From positions 1-56,915 of the forward strand of contig JAHEJT010000014.1 in assembly GCA_024638765.1 (NCBI GenBank): a DNA stretch of 56,915 nt, read 5' to 3'. A program made the translations under genes and the position numbers. This document shows positions 24,622-34,000 of the stretch, one piece after another. Source of the DNA: Verrucomicrobiales bacterium (GTDB lineage Bacteria; Verrucomicrobiota; Verrucomicrobiia; Verrucomicrobiales; DEV007). Each line of letters begins with the position of its first letter. Within the stretch, counting starts at the first letter, position 1. Under the pieces are notes generated by a model, which was given only the letters and a program-made list of their open reading frames with translations, was not told where the DNA came from and ran no database searches.

Positions 24622-27315
24622 TCAGCCGAGGCCGTCGATCATTTCCCCGAGCTGATCGCGGCGCCGGTTCCATGATTCCATGCGTTGACGCATTTCTTCC
24701 ACCACCTCGGCGGGGGCGCGGCTGGTGAACTTCTCGTTTTCGAGTTTGGCGGTGACTTTCTTGAGTTCGGCTTCGACTTTCTGGAGTTCCTTGCCGAGGC
24801 GAGCGTGCTCGGCTTCGACATCGATGAGGCCATCCAGTGGCATATGGAATTTACCCAGGGGAGTGATGGCGGCGGGAGCCTTGCCGGCGGGAGCATCGGC
24901 GGCACCGCGCGCCAACTCGATGCCGGCGGCGCCGGCGAGAAGGCAGAGGGTATCGGTCTCATCGGCCACCCACTCCTCGGCGGGCTCGAGGAGGAAGCGG
25001 ACGGCCTTGCTGGCGGCGAGATTATATTCCGCCTTCAGATTGCGCAGCTGGCTTGCCGCCTGGTAAAGCGCACCGGCGCGTTGAGAAGCTTCGGCGAGCC
25101 GATCGGCAGGCATGCCATCGAGCACCGAATCTGTCCGGAGCTGGGTCTGCATGAGGAAAGGGGGGTTCGCGCCGCAACCGAGTTTCTCCCAAAGCTCCTC
25201 GCTGATATGGGGCATGTAAGGGTGAAGTTGCAGGAGATATCGGGAGAGAATCACGTCGAAGACGCGGAGCGCGGATTCGCGTGCGCCGGGGTCTGCGTCC
25301 TCTCGAAAGTGAATTTTTACGGACTCGAGAAAGAGATCGCAGAACTCGCTCCAAAAGAAGTCGTAAAGAAGCTGGGCAATTTCGTTGAAGCGATAGCGGG
25401 CGTATGCTTCGGCGATATTCTTCTCGAGGGCGTCGAGCTTGGAGAGGATGTCGAGAGCGTAGATGGACAAGCTATCGCTTGGAAGATCGGAGATGGAAGA
25501 TTGAAGATCGGAAGAGCCTGCGCCTTGCATCTGCCGGTAGCGGGCGGCGTTCCAGAGTTTGTTGGCGAAATTGCGGCCTTCTTCAATCTGAGTTTCGTCA
25601 TAGCGGATGTCCTGGCCGGTGGGGGCGATGCGCATGATCCCGAAACGGAGGCCGTCGGCGCCGTACTTGTCTATGAGATCCAGAGGATCGGGAGAATTCC
25701 CGAGGCTCTTGGACATTTTCAAGCCCTTGATGTCTCGGATGATGCCGGTAAAGAACACATTGGCGAAAGGATTGTGGCCGGTGAACTGCAGGCCAGCCAT
25801 GATCATGCGCGCGACCCAGAAGAAAATAATATCGGGGCCGGTGACGAGGTCGGTGGTGGGATAGAATCTTTTCCGGGTGGGGTCGTCCATGGTGGCGAAG
25901 GGCCAGAGCCAGGAACTGAACCAGGTATCGAGGACATCGGGGTCCTGGACCCAGTTTTCCGGGTCGTCGGGCGGCTGGTGGCCGACGTGGAGATCTCCTC
26001 CGGCGGTTTCGGCGTCGAGTGACTCGGCATTTTGCAGGGCCTCGGCTTTACCCTTCCGGTACCAGACCGGGATGCGGTGTCCCCACCATAACTGGCGGCT
26101 GATGCACCAGTCCTGGATATTTTCCATCCAGTGAAGGTAAGTTTTCTTCCAGCGTTCAGGGATGAAACGGATGGCATCGCTTTCGACCGCGGCGATGGCG
26201 CCCTGGACCTGGGGATAGCGCAGGAACCACTGCATGGAAATTCGGGGCTCTACGGGCACGTCGGCGCGTTCACTGTATCCGACATTGTTCTCGTAATCTT
26301 CGACGCGGACGAGCAAGCCGAGAGATTCGAGTTTCTCGACGGCCTTCTCGCGCGCTTCAAATCGATCCATGCCCTCGAATTCTTCCCCGGCGTTCGCATT
26401 GAGCGTGGCATCCGGATTGAAGACGTCGACGATTTCGAGGCCATGTCGTTGGCCGATATCGAAGTCGGCTTTGTCGTGCGCCGGTGTGACCTTCAGGACT
26501 CCGGTGCCGAACTCGGGGTCGATGTGTTCGTCTGCGACAATGGGGATTTCTTTGCGTGGAAAAGGCCGCCAAGCGCTGCGGCCGAGGAGTTTTCCGTAGC
26601 GGGGGTCCTTGGGATTGACGGCGACCCCGGTGTCGCCCATGAGGGTTTCCGGCCTGGTCGTGGCGATTTCCAGGTATTCCCCGGGAGAATCGACGAGCTC
26701 GTAACGCATGTAATAGAGCTTCGATTTCCGGGGTTTCATGATCACTTCCTCGTCGGAGAGCGCAGTGAGGGAGCCGGGACACCAGTTGACCATGCGTTTG
26801 CCGCGGTAAATGAGGCCGGCATTGAAGAGTGCGACGAAGGTTTCCTGGACCTGGCTGGAATAGTCGTGGTCCATGGTAAAGCGTTCGCGTTCCCAGTCGC
26901 AGGAACAGCCGAGGCGCTTCAGCTGCTTGATGATGATGTTTCCATGCTTATTTTTCCATTGCCAGGCGCGTTCGATAAAGTCTTCCCTCCCGAGATCGTG
27001 GCGCGTCTTTTTCTCTGTCTTGCGGAGGTGGGCCTCCACCTTCGCCTGGGTGGCGATGCCGGCGTGGTCGGTGCCGGGCAGCCAGAGGACTTCTTTGCCC
27101 TGCATGCGGGCGCGCCGGGCGAGAATGTCCTGGATGGTGTTATTGAGGACGTGACCGAGTGTGAGGATGCCGGTGACGTTGGGGGGAGGGATAGCGATAG
27201 AATATCCTTCCCGGGAGGAGGATGCGTCCGCGTGGAAACATCCGGCTTCAACCCATCGCCGGTACCAATCCTCCTCGACCTCAGCGGGGAGATATCCTTT
27301 GGGAATTTCGGCCAT
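24622..27315 (-). CDS. valS: Valyl-tRNA synthetase
   Basis: 897-aa class I synthetase. The opening AEIPKGYLPAEVEEDWYRRW is typical. PPPNVTGILTLGHVLNNTIQD is the HIGH region with Thr in place of the first His. The CP1 editing domain includes IATTRPETLMGDTGVAVNP and KVTPAHDKADFDIGQRH, and GLKMSKSLGNSPDPLDL is the KMSKS loop. A coiled-coil tRNA-binding tail closes it (EHARLGKELQKVEAELKKV). At about residues 612-626 (SSDLQSSISDLPSDSL) there is a low-complexity insert where homologues are shorter; its DNA looks like the GGAAGATCGGAGATGGAAG intergenic-type repeat. Confidence 0.97.
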   Translation of the reverse strand: MAEIPKGYLPAEVEEDWYRRWVEAGCFHADASSSREGYSIAIPPPNVTGILTLGHVLNNTIQDILARRARMQGKEVLWLPGTDHAGIATQAKVEAHLRKTEKKTRHDLGREDFIERAWQWKNKHGNIIIKQLKRLGCSCDWERERFTMDHDYSSQVQETFVALFNAGLIYRGKRMVNWCPGSLTALSDEEVIMKPRKSKLYYMRYELVDSPGEYLEIATTRPETLMGDTGVAVNPKDPRYGKLLGRSAWRPFPRKEIPIVADEHIDPEFGTGVLKVTPAHDKADFDIGQRHGLEIVDVFNPDATLNANAGEEFEGMDRFEAREKAVEKLESLGLLVRVEDYENNVGYSERADVPVEPRISMQWFLRYPQVQGAIAAVESDAIRFIPERWKKTYLHWMENIQDWCISRQLWWGHRIPVWYRKGKAEALQNAESLDAETAGGDLHVGHQPPDDPENWVQDPDVLDTWFSSWLWPFATMDDPTRKRFYPTTDLVTGPDIIFFWVARMIMAGLQFTGHNPFANVFFTGIIRDIKGLKMSKSLGNSPDPLDLIDKYGADGLRFGIMRIAPTGQDIRYDETQIEEGRNFANKLWNAARYRQMQGAGSSDLQSSISDLPSDSLSIYALDILSKLDALEKNIAEAYARYRFNEIAQLLYDFFWSEFCDLFLESVKIHFREDADPGARESALRVFDVILSRYLLQLHPYMPHISEELWEKLGCGANPPFLMQTQLRTDSVLDGMPADRLAEASQRAGALYQAASQLRNLKAEYNLAASKAVRFLLEPAEEWVADETDTLCLLAGAAGIELARGAADAPAGKAPAAITPLGKFHMPLDGLIDVEAEHARLGKELQKVEAELKKVTAKLENEKFTSRAPAEVVEEMRQRMESWNRRRDQLGEMIDGLG

Positions 27316-27701
27316 GGGAATGGAGACTATCTTTGAGGGCGCGGCGTTTGTAAAATCTAAACGGCGCGTGTGGAATTCCGGGCTGGGCTGGACGTGATTC
27401 GCCGCGGCTGACCTATGGTTATTCTAGGTTGTGTTCCAAAACTCGACCGGCCGTGGAATATTGGTTCAGAGTTTGATGAAGTCAGGCACTGCCCCGGAGT
27501 GCGGGCGCAAAAACGCGCCGGGACCGCGCCTCGCCCGAATTTTTGGGAGACCCCTTGAGAAAAGGGAGTCCGCCGGGGTGTAAAGGCGTGGAGACGGAGC
27601 GAAAAAGGGGGCGTTGCGCGATTGGGCCTCCTCGGCTATTTTTCTGGCGCCCGACCGGTCATGGCCGGTCCACCGGCAAGAGAAAGCGATCTTTGAGATT
27701 C
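27316..27701. other. 387-bp leader/intergenic region between divergent valS and the amidase gene
   Basis: No convincing gene. I see an AT-rich stretch with a possible -10 (TGGAATATT near 27451), a GGCGC-AAAAAC-GCGCC hairpin at about 27506-27521, then a G-rich tract with ACCCCTTGAGAAAAGGGAG (CCCCTT/AAGGGAG fold) around 27550-27570. It may be a long structured 5-prime leader of the amidase mRNA or a small RNA; nothing matches a riboswitch I know. Confidence 0.35.
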
Positions 27702-28727
27702 ATGGCAGGAATGCTCCGACAAGAAAATGAGAAGGCGCGCGCGGGGTGTCGGGCTCGTGCGTGGGGACCGGCAGCGCTCATTGCCGCGGGGATATTTCTG
27801 ACGGGGGCCGGATCGGCGCCGGGCTTTGATTGGAAGCTGACTAAGTATCGTGGCCGGGATTACGTCTCCAAAGAGGCCATCCACGAGTTTTACCGGTTTC
27901 AAAAACTGGAGATGCGCGGAAAGGATGTTTATTTTCGTGCGCCGACTTTGGAGATGCGCGCCACGGTAGGCAACCAGGATCTCTATATCAATAACGTGCG
28001 CTTTATTCTTAGTTACCCGGTGATTTCTCACCAGGGTAAGATATTGTTTTCGCGGCTGGATCTTGCGAAGTTGATCGATCCGGTGTTGCGACCCAGTTAC
28101 ATTAGCACGGTGGAACCGTTCGACACCGTGGTGATCGACGCGGGGCACGGCGGCCACGATTCCGGTGCGACGAGTGCTTACGGAAACGAGAAAGTTTTTG
28201 CGTTGCAATTGGCGCAGGAACTGCGCGCCACTCTCTTGCGCCGGGGATTCCAAGTAAAGATGACGCGTTCGACGGACAAGTTTCTGACTTTGAATGAACG
28301 CGTGCGCTTCGCCAACAGCGTCAATAAGTCGATTTTCGTGAGTCTGCATTTCAACTCCAGCAAAAGCAGCGCCCGCGGCATAGAGACATTTGCGCTCTCG
28401 CCCCAGGGATCGTCTTCGACTTACAAATCCTCCCGTTCCGCGGATCGCGTGAATTTTTCGGGGAACACGCGGGATTCCGAGAATATCGCGCTGGCGACGG
28501 CGATTCACGCATCGGTGTTGCACAAGGTCCCGTCGGCGGTGGATCGCGGCATCAAGCGGGCGCGCTGGGCTGTTTTAACGGGGATCAACAGGCCCGCGGT
28601 ATTGTTCGAGGGTGGTTTCATCACCAACCCGGCGGAGTGCCGGTTGGTGGCGAGCGCTTCGCATCGGCGGGTGCTGGCGGAGGCGATCGCGGAGGCGGTG
28701 GTGAATTACCGGGCGGCGTTGAAGTAG
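27702..28727 (+). CDS. N-acetylmuramoyl-L-alanine amidase (amidase_3, AmiC-like)
   Basis: Zinc amidase that cleaves the amide between MurNAc and the stem peptide during cell separation. About 341 aa from the ATG at 27702. Residues about 18-40 are a signal segment (GPAALIAAGIFLTGAGSAPG). An AMIN-like or SLAP-like beta region follows. The amidase_3 domain has VVIDAGHGGHDSGA (first zinc His and Glu region), the ALQLAQELRATLLRRGF helix, MTRSTDKFLTLNERVRFAN, FVSLHFNSS (zinc His), and VLFEGGFITNPAE (catalytic Glu). The exported form acts in the periplasm. An extra reading frame upstream reaches 27543 but is non-conserved. Confidence 0.92.
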   Translation: MAGMLRQENEKARAGCRARAWGPAALIAAGIFLTGAGSAPGFDWKLTKYRGRDYVSKEAIHEFYRFQKLEMRGKDVYFRAPTLEMRATVGNQDLYINNVRFILSYPVISHQGKILFSRLDLAKLIDPVLRPSYISTVEPFDTVVIDAGHGGHDSGATSAYGNEKVFALQLAQELRATLLRRGFQVKMTRSTDKFLTLNERVRFANSVNKSIFVSLHFNSSKSSARGIETFALSPQGSSSTYKSSRSADRVNFSGNTRDSENIALATAIHASVLHKVPSAVDRGIKRARWAVLTGINRPAVLFEGGFITNPAECRLVASASHRRVLAEAIAEAVVNYRAALK

Positions 28728-28868
28728 GCGCGCCGCAGGCGCAGGCGCTTCGCGCGTTAATGGTTCTTGGTTAATAGTTATCGGGTTCTGAATGCGAGAC
28801 CCGCTCATCGCAGTGTCTCCCCCCATTAACCATTCTCGGTTAACTAATATCCGCCCGCGGAGCGGGCA

Positions 28869-29645
28869 TCAAAACAGCTCGTGGGCGAGGACGCTGAGGC
28901 TGTAGAGCGCGGCGGTTTCACTGCGCAGGACGATGGGGCCAAGGGTAAAGGGCAGGTATCCGGCGCTGCGGGCGAGGGCGATTTCGGCGGGCGTGAAATC
29001 GCCTTCGGGACCGATGAGGACGACGGCGGTGTCCGGAGAGCGGCCGTCGTTGAGCTCGCGGTATTCCCGGAGCACTTCCTTGAAGCGGAGGCTATCGGGT
29101 TGGAGGGAGGCGATCAGCAGCAGAGGGGGGAGGGCGTTTCCTGGAGGGGGTTTCTGATGGGTCCCGTCCAGGAATTCGACCGCGGTGCGAGGTGGTTGCA
29201 CGACGGGCAGCCAGTTTTGCCCGCACTGCTTGGAGGCTTCGAGCGCGACGCGATGCCACTTTTCTTGTTTTCGTCGTCGCTCGGGTTCGCCGAGACGGAC
29301 CACGGTGCGCTCGGAGAGGAGGGGAGCGATTTCACTGGCGCCGAGCTCGGTGGCTTTCTGGACGATAAAGTCCATATTTTTGCCCTTGGGAACGGCCTGT
29401 GCCAGGGTGATTTTCGCGCCGAGCGGTTCGCTGCGAGAAACGCTGATGCCCCGGAGAAGCACGGTTTGTTCCTCGATGGCGGTAATTTCGGCAGTTGCTT
29501 CAACCCCGGCGCCATTGAAGGTAATGACGCGCTCGCCGGGTTTACAGCGGAGCACATCGATGCAGTGATGGGCTTCGGCGGAGTCGAGGGCGAGGTCTTC
29601 CGGATTCCAGCGGTCCGCGGGGATATGGAAACGGGGGAGGGACAT
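28869..29645 (-). CDS. rsmE: 16S rRNA (uracil(1498)-N(3))-methyltransferase
   Basis: SPOUT methyltransferase that makes m3U1498 in 16S rRNA. It is 258 aa, normal. The N-terminal PUA-like domain includes HHCIDVLRCKPGERVITFNG. The knotted SAM-binding C-terminal domain has LAQAVPKGKNMDFIVQKATELGA (in pieces), RTVVRLGE, LIGPEGDFTPAEI, and the closing LGPIVLRSETAALYSLSVL. It is last in the minus-strand stress block after dnaJ. Confidence 0.95.
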   Translation of the reverse strand: MSLPRFHIPADRWNPEDLALDSAEAHHCIDVLRCKPGERVITFNGAGVEATAEITAIEEQTVLLRGISVSRSEPLGAKITLAQAVPKGKNMDFIVQKATELGASEIAPLLSERTVVRLGEPERRRKQEKWHRVALEASKQCGQNWLPVVQPPRTAVEFLDGTHQKPPPGNALPPLLLIASLQPDSLRFKEVLREYRELNDGRSPDTAVVLIGPEGDFTPAEIALARSAGYLPFTLGPIVLRSETAALYSLSVLAHELF

Positions 29646-29649
29646 GGAA

Positions 29650-29815
29650 ATCCAGAGAAATGACGAATGACGAAGTACCCAATGACGTAAGACTGCTTAA
29701 GCCCGAATTCCGAATCCCACATCCGCGGGACTGATCGCGCATAAACCAGGGAATTCGACATCACTCATTCGTGCCTCATTCGTCATTGGATGATTGGGTA
29801 ATTCGTCATTGAAAA
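29650..29815. repeat. AATGACGAATGACGAAGT-type repeats
   Basis: The rsmE-dnaJ gap holds AAATGACGAATGACGAAG at about 29658-29675 and the inverted TTCGTCATTGGATGATTGGG / TTCGTCATTG text at about 29779-29812, so the ends can pair. It is another member of the short word-like intergenic repeats in this genome. Confidence 0.45.
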
Positions 29816-30954
29816 AAGCGCTTGGCTTTTTCGAGGAAGGATTCGCTGAGGGGAGAGTTTTCTTCGCCCACGCTGTCAGTGAACGTTTTCAATTTCTCTT
29901 TTTGATCCGCGTCGAGTTTTGTGGGGACCTCGACGTGGACGCGGACGAGGAGATCGCCTTTTTTGCCGTTTCGGATATTAGTGATCCCTTTGTCGCGCAG
30001 GCGGAAGATCGTGTTGGTCTGGGTGCCCGCAGGAACTTTGATGGAGGCTTTTCCTTCGAGGGTCGGGACGACGATTTCTCCGCCGAGCGCGGCTTTGCCG
30101 AAAGAAAGGGGCATTTCACAGTAGAGATCGTCGTCGTCGCGTTCGAAAATCTCGTGCTCCGCGATGTGGATGATGACGTAGAGGTCGCCCGAGGGACCTC
30201 CGCGGGTGCCGGCGTCGCCGTTCCCGCTGGAGCGCAGGCGGGAGCCTTCGTCGATGCCGGCGGGCATCTGGATCTTGATGCGGCTGGTCTTGTGGGTTCG
30301 CCCGGAGCTTTCGCATGCCGGGCAGGGATCCGCGACGGTGGCGCCGGAGCCGATGCAGGTGGGACAGGTCTGCTGGACCTGAAAGAATCCGCGGGAGGTG
30401 ATGATCTGACCTAAGCCTCCGCAGGTGGAGCACACATCGGTGCCTCCGTTGGCCCGGGATCCGGAGCCGTCGCAGGTGTCACAGGGCGCAAGTTTTTCGA
30501 GTTCGAGCTCCTTTTCCGCGCCGAAGGCCGCTTCTTCCAGGGAGATTTCGAGATCATACCGCAAGTCCGAGCCGCGTTGTTTCACCTTTCGGCCGCGGTT
30601 GCCGCCGGCGCCGCCACCGAAAAACTCCTCGAAGATGCCGCCGCCGGCGCCGCCGAATACTTCGCGAAAAACGTCGAAGGGATCGTGAAACCCGCCGTAT
30701 CCGCCGCCGCGGGAGGGGCCGGTGCCCTGACTGAAGGCCGCGTGGCCGAAACGGTCGTAGGCCGCCCGCTTATCGTCGTCCATGAGGACTTCGTAAGCTT
30801 CGCCGATTTCTTTAAAGCGTGCCTCGGCGCTTGCGTCGTCAGGGTTCTTGTCCGGGTGGTACTTGACCGCGAGTTTGCGGTAAGCCTTCTTGATCTCCGC
30901 TTTATCGGAAGTGTTTCCGACCCCGAGCAGTTCGTAATAGTCTTCCTTGGCCAT
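29806..30954 (-). CDS. dnaJ: Chaperone protein DnaJ
   Basis: Hsp40 co-chaperone that stimulates DnaK ATPase; 382 aa with full type I architecture. The J domain (1-70) has [17 protein letters not shown] with HPD. A Gly/Phe-rich linker contains [20 protein letters not shown]. Four zinc-finger repeats follow ([36 protein letters not shown]), then the C-terminal substrate-binding domains. It lies downstream of grpE; dnaK itself is not in the window. Confidence 0.97.
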   Translation of the reverse strand: MAKEDYYELLGVGNTSDKAEIKKAYRKLAVKYHPDKNPDDASAEARFKEIGEAYEVLMDDDKRAAYDRFGHAAFSQGTGPSRGGGYGGFHDPFDVFREVFGGAGGGIFEEFFGGGAGGNRGRKVKQRGSDLRYDLEISLEEAAFGAEKELELEKLAPCDTCDGSGSRANGGTDVCSTCGGLGQIITSRGFFQVQQTCPTCIGSGATVADPCPACESSGRTHKTSRIKIQMPAGIDEGSRLRSSGNGDAGTRGGPSGDLYVIIHIAEHEIFERDDDDLYCEMPLSFGKAALGGEIVVPTLEGKASIKVPAGTQTNTIFRLRDKGITNIRNGKKGDLLVRVHVEVPTKLDADQKEKLKTFTDSVGEENSPLSESFLEKAKRFFQ

Positions 30955-31032
30955 GCGGAGGTGGGGTCTAGGGGAGGTGTGGAAAGGCGAGGAAGGATCC
31001 CGGGAAAGGAGATCGCTTTGTTTCTTGTGGCG

Positions 31033-31680
31033 TCAGGCCTCCCGGTTCTTGGGGGAAGGGTCCGGCCCCCGCGAAACGACGACGTTGGCGGCGCGCAGCA
31101 GGCGATCTTTCAGTTTGTATCCTTTGCGTAATTGCTGGATGACGTGGCCTTCGGGGACCTCGGCGCTGTGCTGCTGTCCGACCGCTTCGTGAAGATTGGG
31201 ATCGAAGGGGCTTGCATCGGCGTTGATTTCTTCGACGCCGTGCTCCAGCAGAAAATCTTCGATCTGTTTGAAGACCATCGTCATGCCCTGGAGGATTTTT
31301 GAGGGGGCGTCGGGGGCATCGGCCTGGCCGCGTGCCGCCTCCAATCCCAGCTGAAAATTGTCGAGGACGGGGAGGAGATCTTCCAGGAGGGAGGCATTGG
31401 CAAACTTGATGGCCTCGGTCTTTTCGCGGGCCATCCGCTTGCGGTAATTCTCCAGATCCGCGGCGCTGCGGTGGGCGAGGTCGCGCCAACGCGCCAATTC
31501 GGAGGCGGGATCCGGCTCGGAGGCGGCCTCTTCGATCTCCTGGGTCTCCGCGCCCTGATCCGCGGGTGGCTCCTCAAGGGGCCGGCTTTCGCCGGCGGGA
31601 TCCCCGGGAAGGGGATCGGCGGCGTCTCGTTCCCGGTGAGATTTGTCCTGCTTTGGTGTGGTCATTCCTTTGTCGGCCAT
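31033..31680 (-). CDS. grpE: Nucleotide exchange factor GrpE
   Basis: DnaK nucleotide exchange factor, 215 aa from the ATG at 31680 (MADKGMTTPKQ); an upstream GTG/ATG at 31719 overlaps the phosphatase stop and looks less natural. The acidic N-terminus is followed by the coiled coil with HRSAADLENYRKRMAREK and DLLPVLDNFQLGLEAA, and the C-terminal beta domain ends EGHVIQQLRKGYKLKDRLL and ANVVVSRG. The spacing to dnaJ is 78 bp. Confidence 0.95.
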   Translation of the reverse strand: MADKGMTTPKQDKSHRERDAADPLPGDPAGESRPLEEPPADQGAETQEIEEAASEPDPASELARWRDLAHRSAADLENYRKRMAREKTEAIKFANASLLEDLLPVLDNFQLGLEAARGQADAPDAPSKILQGMTMVFKQIEDFLLEHGVEEINADASPFDPNLHEAVGQQHSAEVPEGHVIQQLRKGYKLKDRLLRAANVVVSRGPDPSPKNREA

Positions 31681-31715
31681 GAATTGAGAGTATGCGCTGA
31701 ACCGGGCGGGAATAT

Positions 31716-33149
31716 TCAACGCTTTTCGATGGCGATCAAGGTGATGTCGTCATTTTGCCGGGTGTTGGCGAGAAAGTCCCGGACCTCGGTGGAGATGCGG
31801 TCGAGCACGGCCCGGGCGCCGCCGGCGGCGGTGGCCTTGAGAGCTTCGGAGAGGGGATCCAGCCCGAATTCGTTCCCATTTGCGTCGGTGGCTTCGGTGG
31901 CTCCATCGGTGTAAAGCAGCAGGGTATCGCCGGACTCCATGGTGAAGGTGTAATCGCGGGTGACCCGGGCGAAGACGTCTCCGCCGTCGATGCCGACGCC
32001 GAGGCCGGGCGGGGTCAGTTTTTCGATACTGTTATCGTGCTTGCGGTAGAGGAGCGGGGGATCGTGTCCGGCGCGGACCAGGGTGATCTGGTTGGAATTT
32101 TTTTCCAGCAGGACGTAGGCGATGCTGATGAACATGTCCTCTCGAATATCGGGGAAGAGGACCCGGTTGACGCTGTCGAGGACTTCCGAGGGGGCCAGCG
32201 TGCCGGCGGCCTTGACGCGGACCACGCTGCGGCACATGGCCATGATCAGAGAGGCGGGGATGCCTTTTCCGGAAACGTCGCCGATGACGACGCCGTAATG
32301 ATTATCATCGACGCGGATGTAATCGTAGTAATCTCCGCTGACGATCTTGGCGGGATAATTGACGGCGCTGATGATAAAGTCTTCAAGGGTCGGGGGAGCA
32401 AAAGGGAGCAGGATTTTCTGAATCTCGCTGGCGTTCCTGATTTCGCTTTCGAGCTGTTTCTTTTCGTGCGCCTCGCGGTGGATAAGGGCGCTTCCGAGGG
32501 CGAAAGAGGATTGTTCGGCCACTGATTTAAAGACATCAAAGTCATTTTCTGAGAAGGCTTCCCCCCGGGGAGCGCCGGCGACCGCAATGAGGCCCAGATC
32601 GGTGCCCCCGTAAAGGAGCGGAGCCACCATGGCGGGCACGCCGTTCTGGAGGATGCGTCCCGGGCTGTCGACGAACGCCGGGTGGGCGGAGAGGTCCACG
32701 AGTTTTTTCGCGCTGTGGGAACTGAGGCAAGCTCCGAGCAGACCTCCGCCCCGGGGGATGCTTTGCAAGCGGAGGTAACTGTCGAGCGAGGTATCTTTGT
32801 CGCCGGTGTGCTCCGTGACTTTCCGTGGGACCTCGATAAAGGGGGGGCAGTCCTTCGATTTGAAGACGGGGACCAGTTGTTCTCCTGACTTGTCGAGGAG
32901 GTAGAGGCATCCTCCGCTTGCCGCGACAACGCGGATGACCCCCTCGACGATATAGCGGTTCATATTGGGAGGGCTGCTGTCGGTCTGGAGGGCGTCGCCG
33001 AGACCGTGAAGGAAGTCGAACATGCGGTATTCCTCGCCCTCGATTTTCTCGCGTTCCCGGAGGAGTGCCTGGAACTTCCGGTTCTTGGTCCACAGCGCGA
33101 CGATGGCGGAGAGGATGATAAGGCTGAGAATGACGACGGGGACGCTCAT
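31716..33149 (-). CDS. GAF-domain SpoIIE-type serine phosphatase (RsbU-like)
   Basis: 477 aa. An N-terminal TM helix (VPVVILSLIILSAIVALW) anchors it. A GAF-like sensor domain spans about 45-215 (GVIRVVAASGGCLYLLDKSG), a short coiled coil follows (about 220-245), then a PP2C/SpoIIE domain with KIVSGDYYDYIRVDDN, VVIGDVSGKGIPASLIMAM, and LLLYTDGATEATDANGNEFG; the metal-binding Asps are present. RsbU/RsbP proteins of this layout dephosphorylate STAS anti-sigma antagonists. The upstream gene encodes just such a STAS protein, so they probably form a partner-switching pair. Neither the anti-sigma kinase nor the sigma factor is in the window. Confidence 0.92.
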   Translation of the reverse strand: MSVPVVILSLIILSAIVALWTKNRKFQALLREREKIEGEEYRMFDFLHGLGDALQTDSSPPNMNRYIVEGVIRVVAASGGCLYLLDKSGEQLVPVFKSKDCPPFIEVPRKVTEHTGDKDTSLDSYLRLQSIPRGGGLLGACLSSHSAKKLVDLSAHPAFVDSPGRILQNGVPAMVAPLLYGGTDLGLIAVAGAPRGEAFSENDFDVFKSVAEQSSFALGSALIHREAHEKKQLESEIRNASEIQKILLPFAPPTLEDFIISAVNYPAKIVSGDYYDYIRVDDNHYGVVIGDVSGKGIPASLIMAMCRSVVRVKAAGTLAPSEVLDSVNRVLFPDIREDMFISIAYVLLEKNSNQITLVRAGHDPPLLYRKHDNSIEKLTPPGLGVGIDGGDVFARVTRDYTFTMESGDTLLLYTDGATEATDANGNEFGLDPLSEALKATAAGGARAVLDRISTEVRDFLANTRQNDDITLIAIEKR

Positions 33150-33301
33150 GTTAGGCGTTTCTCCGGAGGAAAGGATTCCACCGGAGATACAACGGCCACT
33201 ATACGGCGCAGGTGGCGGAAAAGGAAAGGGGTGCTTGAAGAAAGCGCGCTCCGGCCCGGGGGCGGGAAGGAGGGGGCGGGGAGAGAGCCCGGGCGGCGCC
33301 G

Positions 33302-33988
33302 TCAGGTATTTTTCTCTTCGAGATCATGTTTCAGATACTCGATGACATCCTGGAAGCGGCCCACGTTCTCTTCGTTGGCCTTACAGAGGTCCTCGTGGGC
33401 ATCCAGGATGAACTGGGCACGCTCCTTCTTGTCGAGTTGGGGGGAGGGCGCGGGACGGGAGAGGTTTTCAGCAACCAGTTCGCGCTCCTCGCGGCGCGTG
33501 GCACCATCGAGGTCGAGATCCAGGATTTGATCGAGGCCCAGGCTTTGGAGGAGTTGCTGGTTGCGTGGGTTGGCGTTGATGATTTCGAGCGTGGCGCTGT
33601 GCATGGCCTTGAGCCGGATGGCGATCCCGGTGAGGGTTCCCATGAAGGTCGAATCCATGGAGGGGCAGTTTTGCAAGTCGATGACGATGGCGGCATGGCC
33701 CCGCTCGATCATGCCGATAGTGCAATCCTTCAGGCCGGGGCTGTTCTGGAAATCGCCTTTCCCCTCCACCCTGATCCAGACCAGGTCGTTGAATTCGCCG
33801 ACGAGAATGGGTGCGCCGTTATTCACGTGGGTCTCGGGGAAATTACTGAAGTGATGCGGGGCAGGCGACTTTGGTTCTGAGAGTGAAGCGGCGTCACCCG
33901 TGGTCCCCCGGGTCGCAGGCGCCATGTTTCTTGAGAGGAGGCTCAATTCGGGTGCGGCGTCGGTGTCCGATCGCGGGGCGGAGCTCAA
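33302..33988 (-). CDS. STAS-domain protein (anti-sigma factor antagonist-like)
   Basis: 228 aa (or 207 from the ATG at 33925). Residues about 60-160 are a STAS fold: WIRVEGKGDFQNSPGLKDC, AAIVIDLQNCPSMDSTFMGT with the conserved Ser next to Asp that is phosphorylated in SpoIIAA/RsbV relatives (SMDSTF), and LLQSLGLDQILDL. The C-terminal about 60 residues are helical (DKKERAQFILDAHEDLCKAN). It is probably dephosphorylated by the downstream SpoIIE-type phosphatase. Domain recognition is strong; the partner and output are inferred. Confidence 0.87.
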   Translation of the reverse strand: MSSAPRSDTDAAPELSLLSRNMAPATRGTTGDAASLSEPKSPAPHHFSNFPETHVNNGAPILVGEFNDLVWIRVEGKGDFQNSPGLKDCTIGMIERGHAAIVIDLQNCPSMDSTFMGTLTGIAIRLKAMHSATLEIINANPRNQQLLQSLGLDQILDLDLDGATRREERELVAENLSRPAPSPQLDKKERAQFILDAHEDLCKANEENVGRFQDVIEYLKHDLEEKNT

Positions 33989-34000
33989 GTATCCCGCGGA

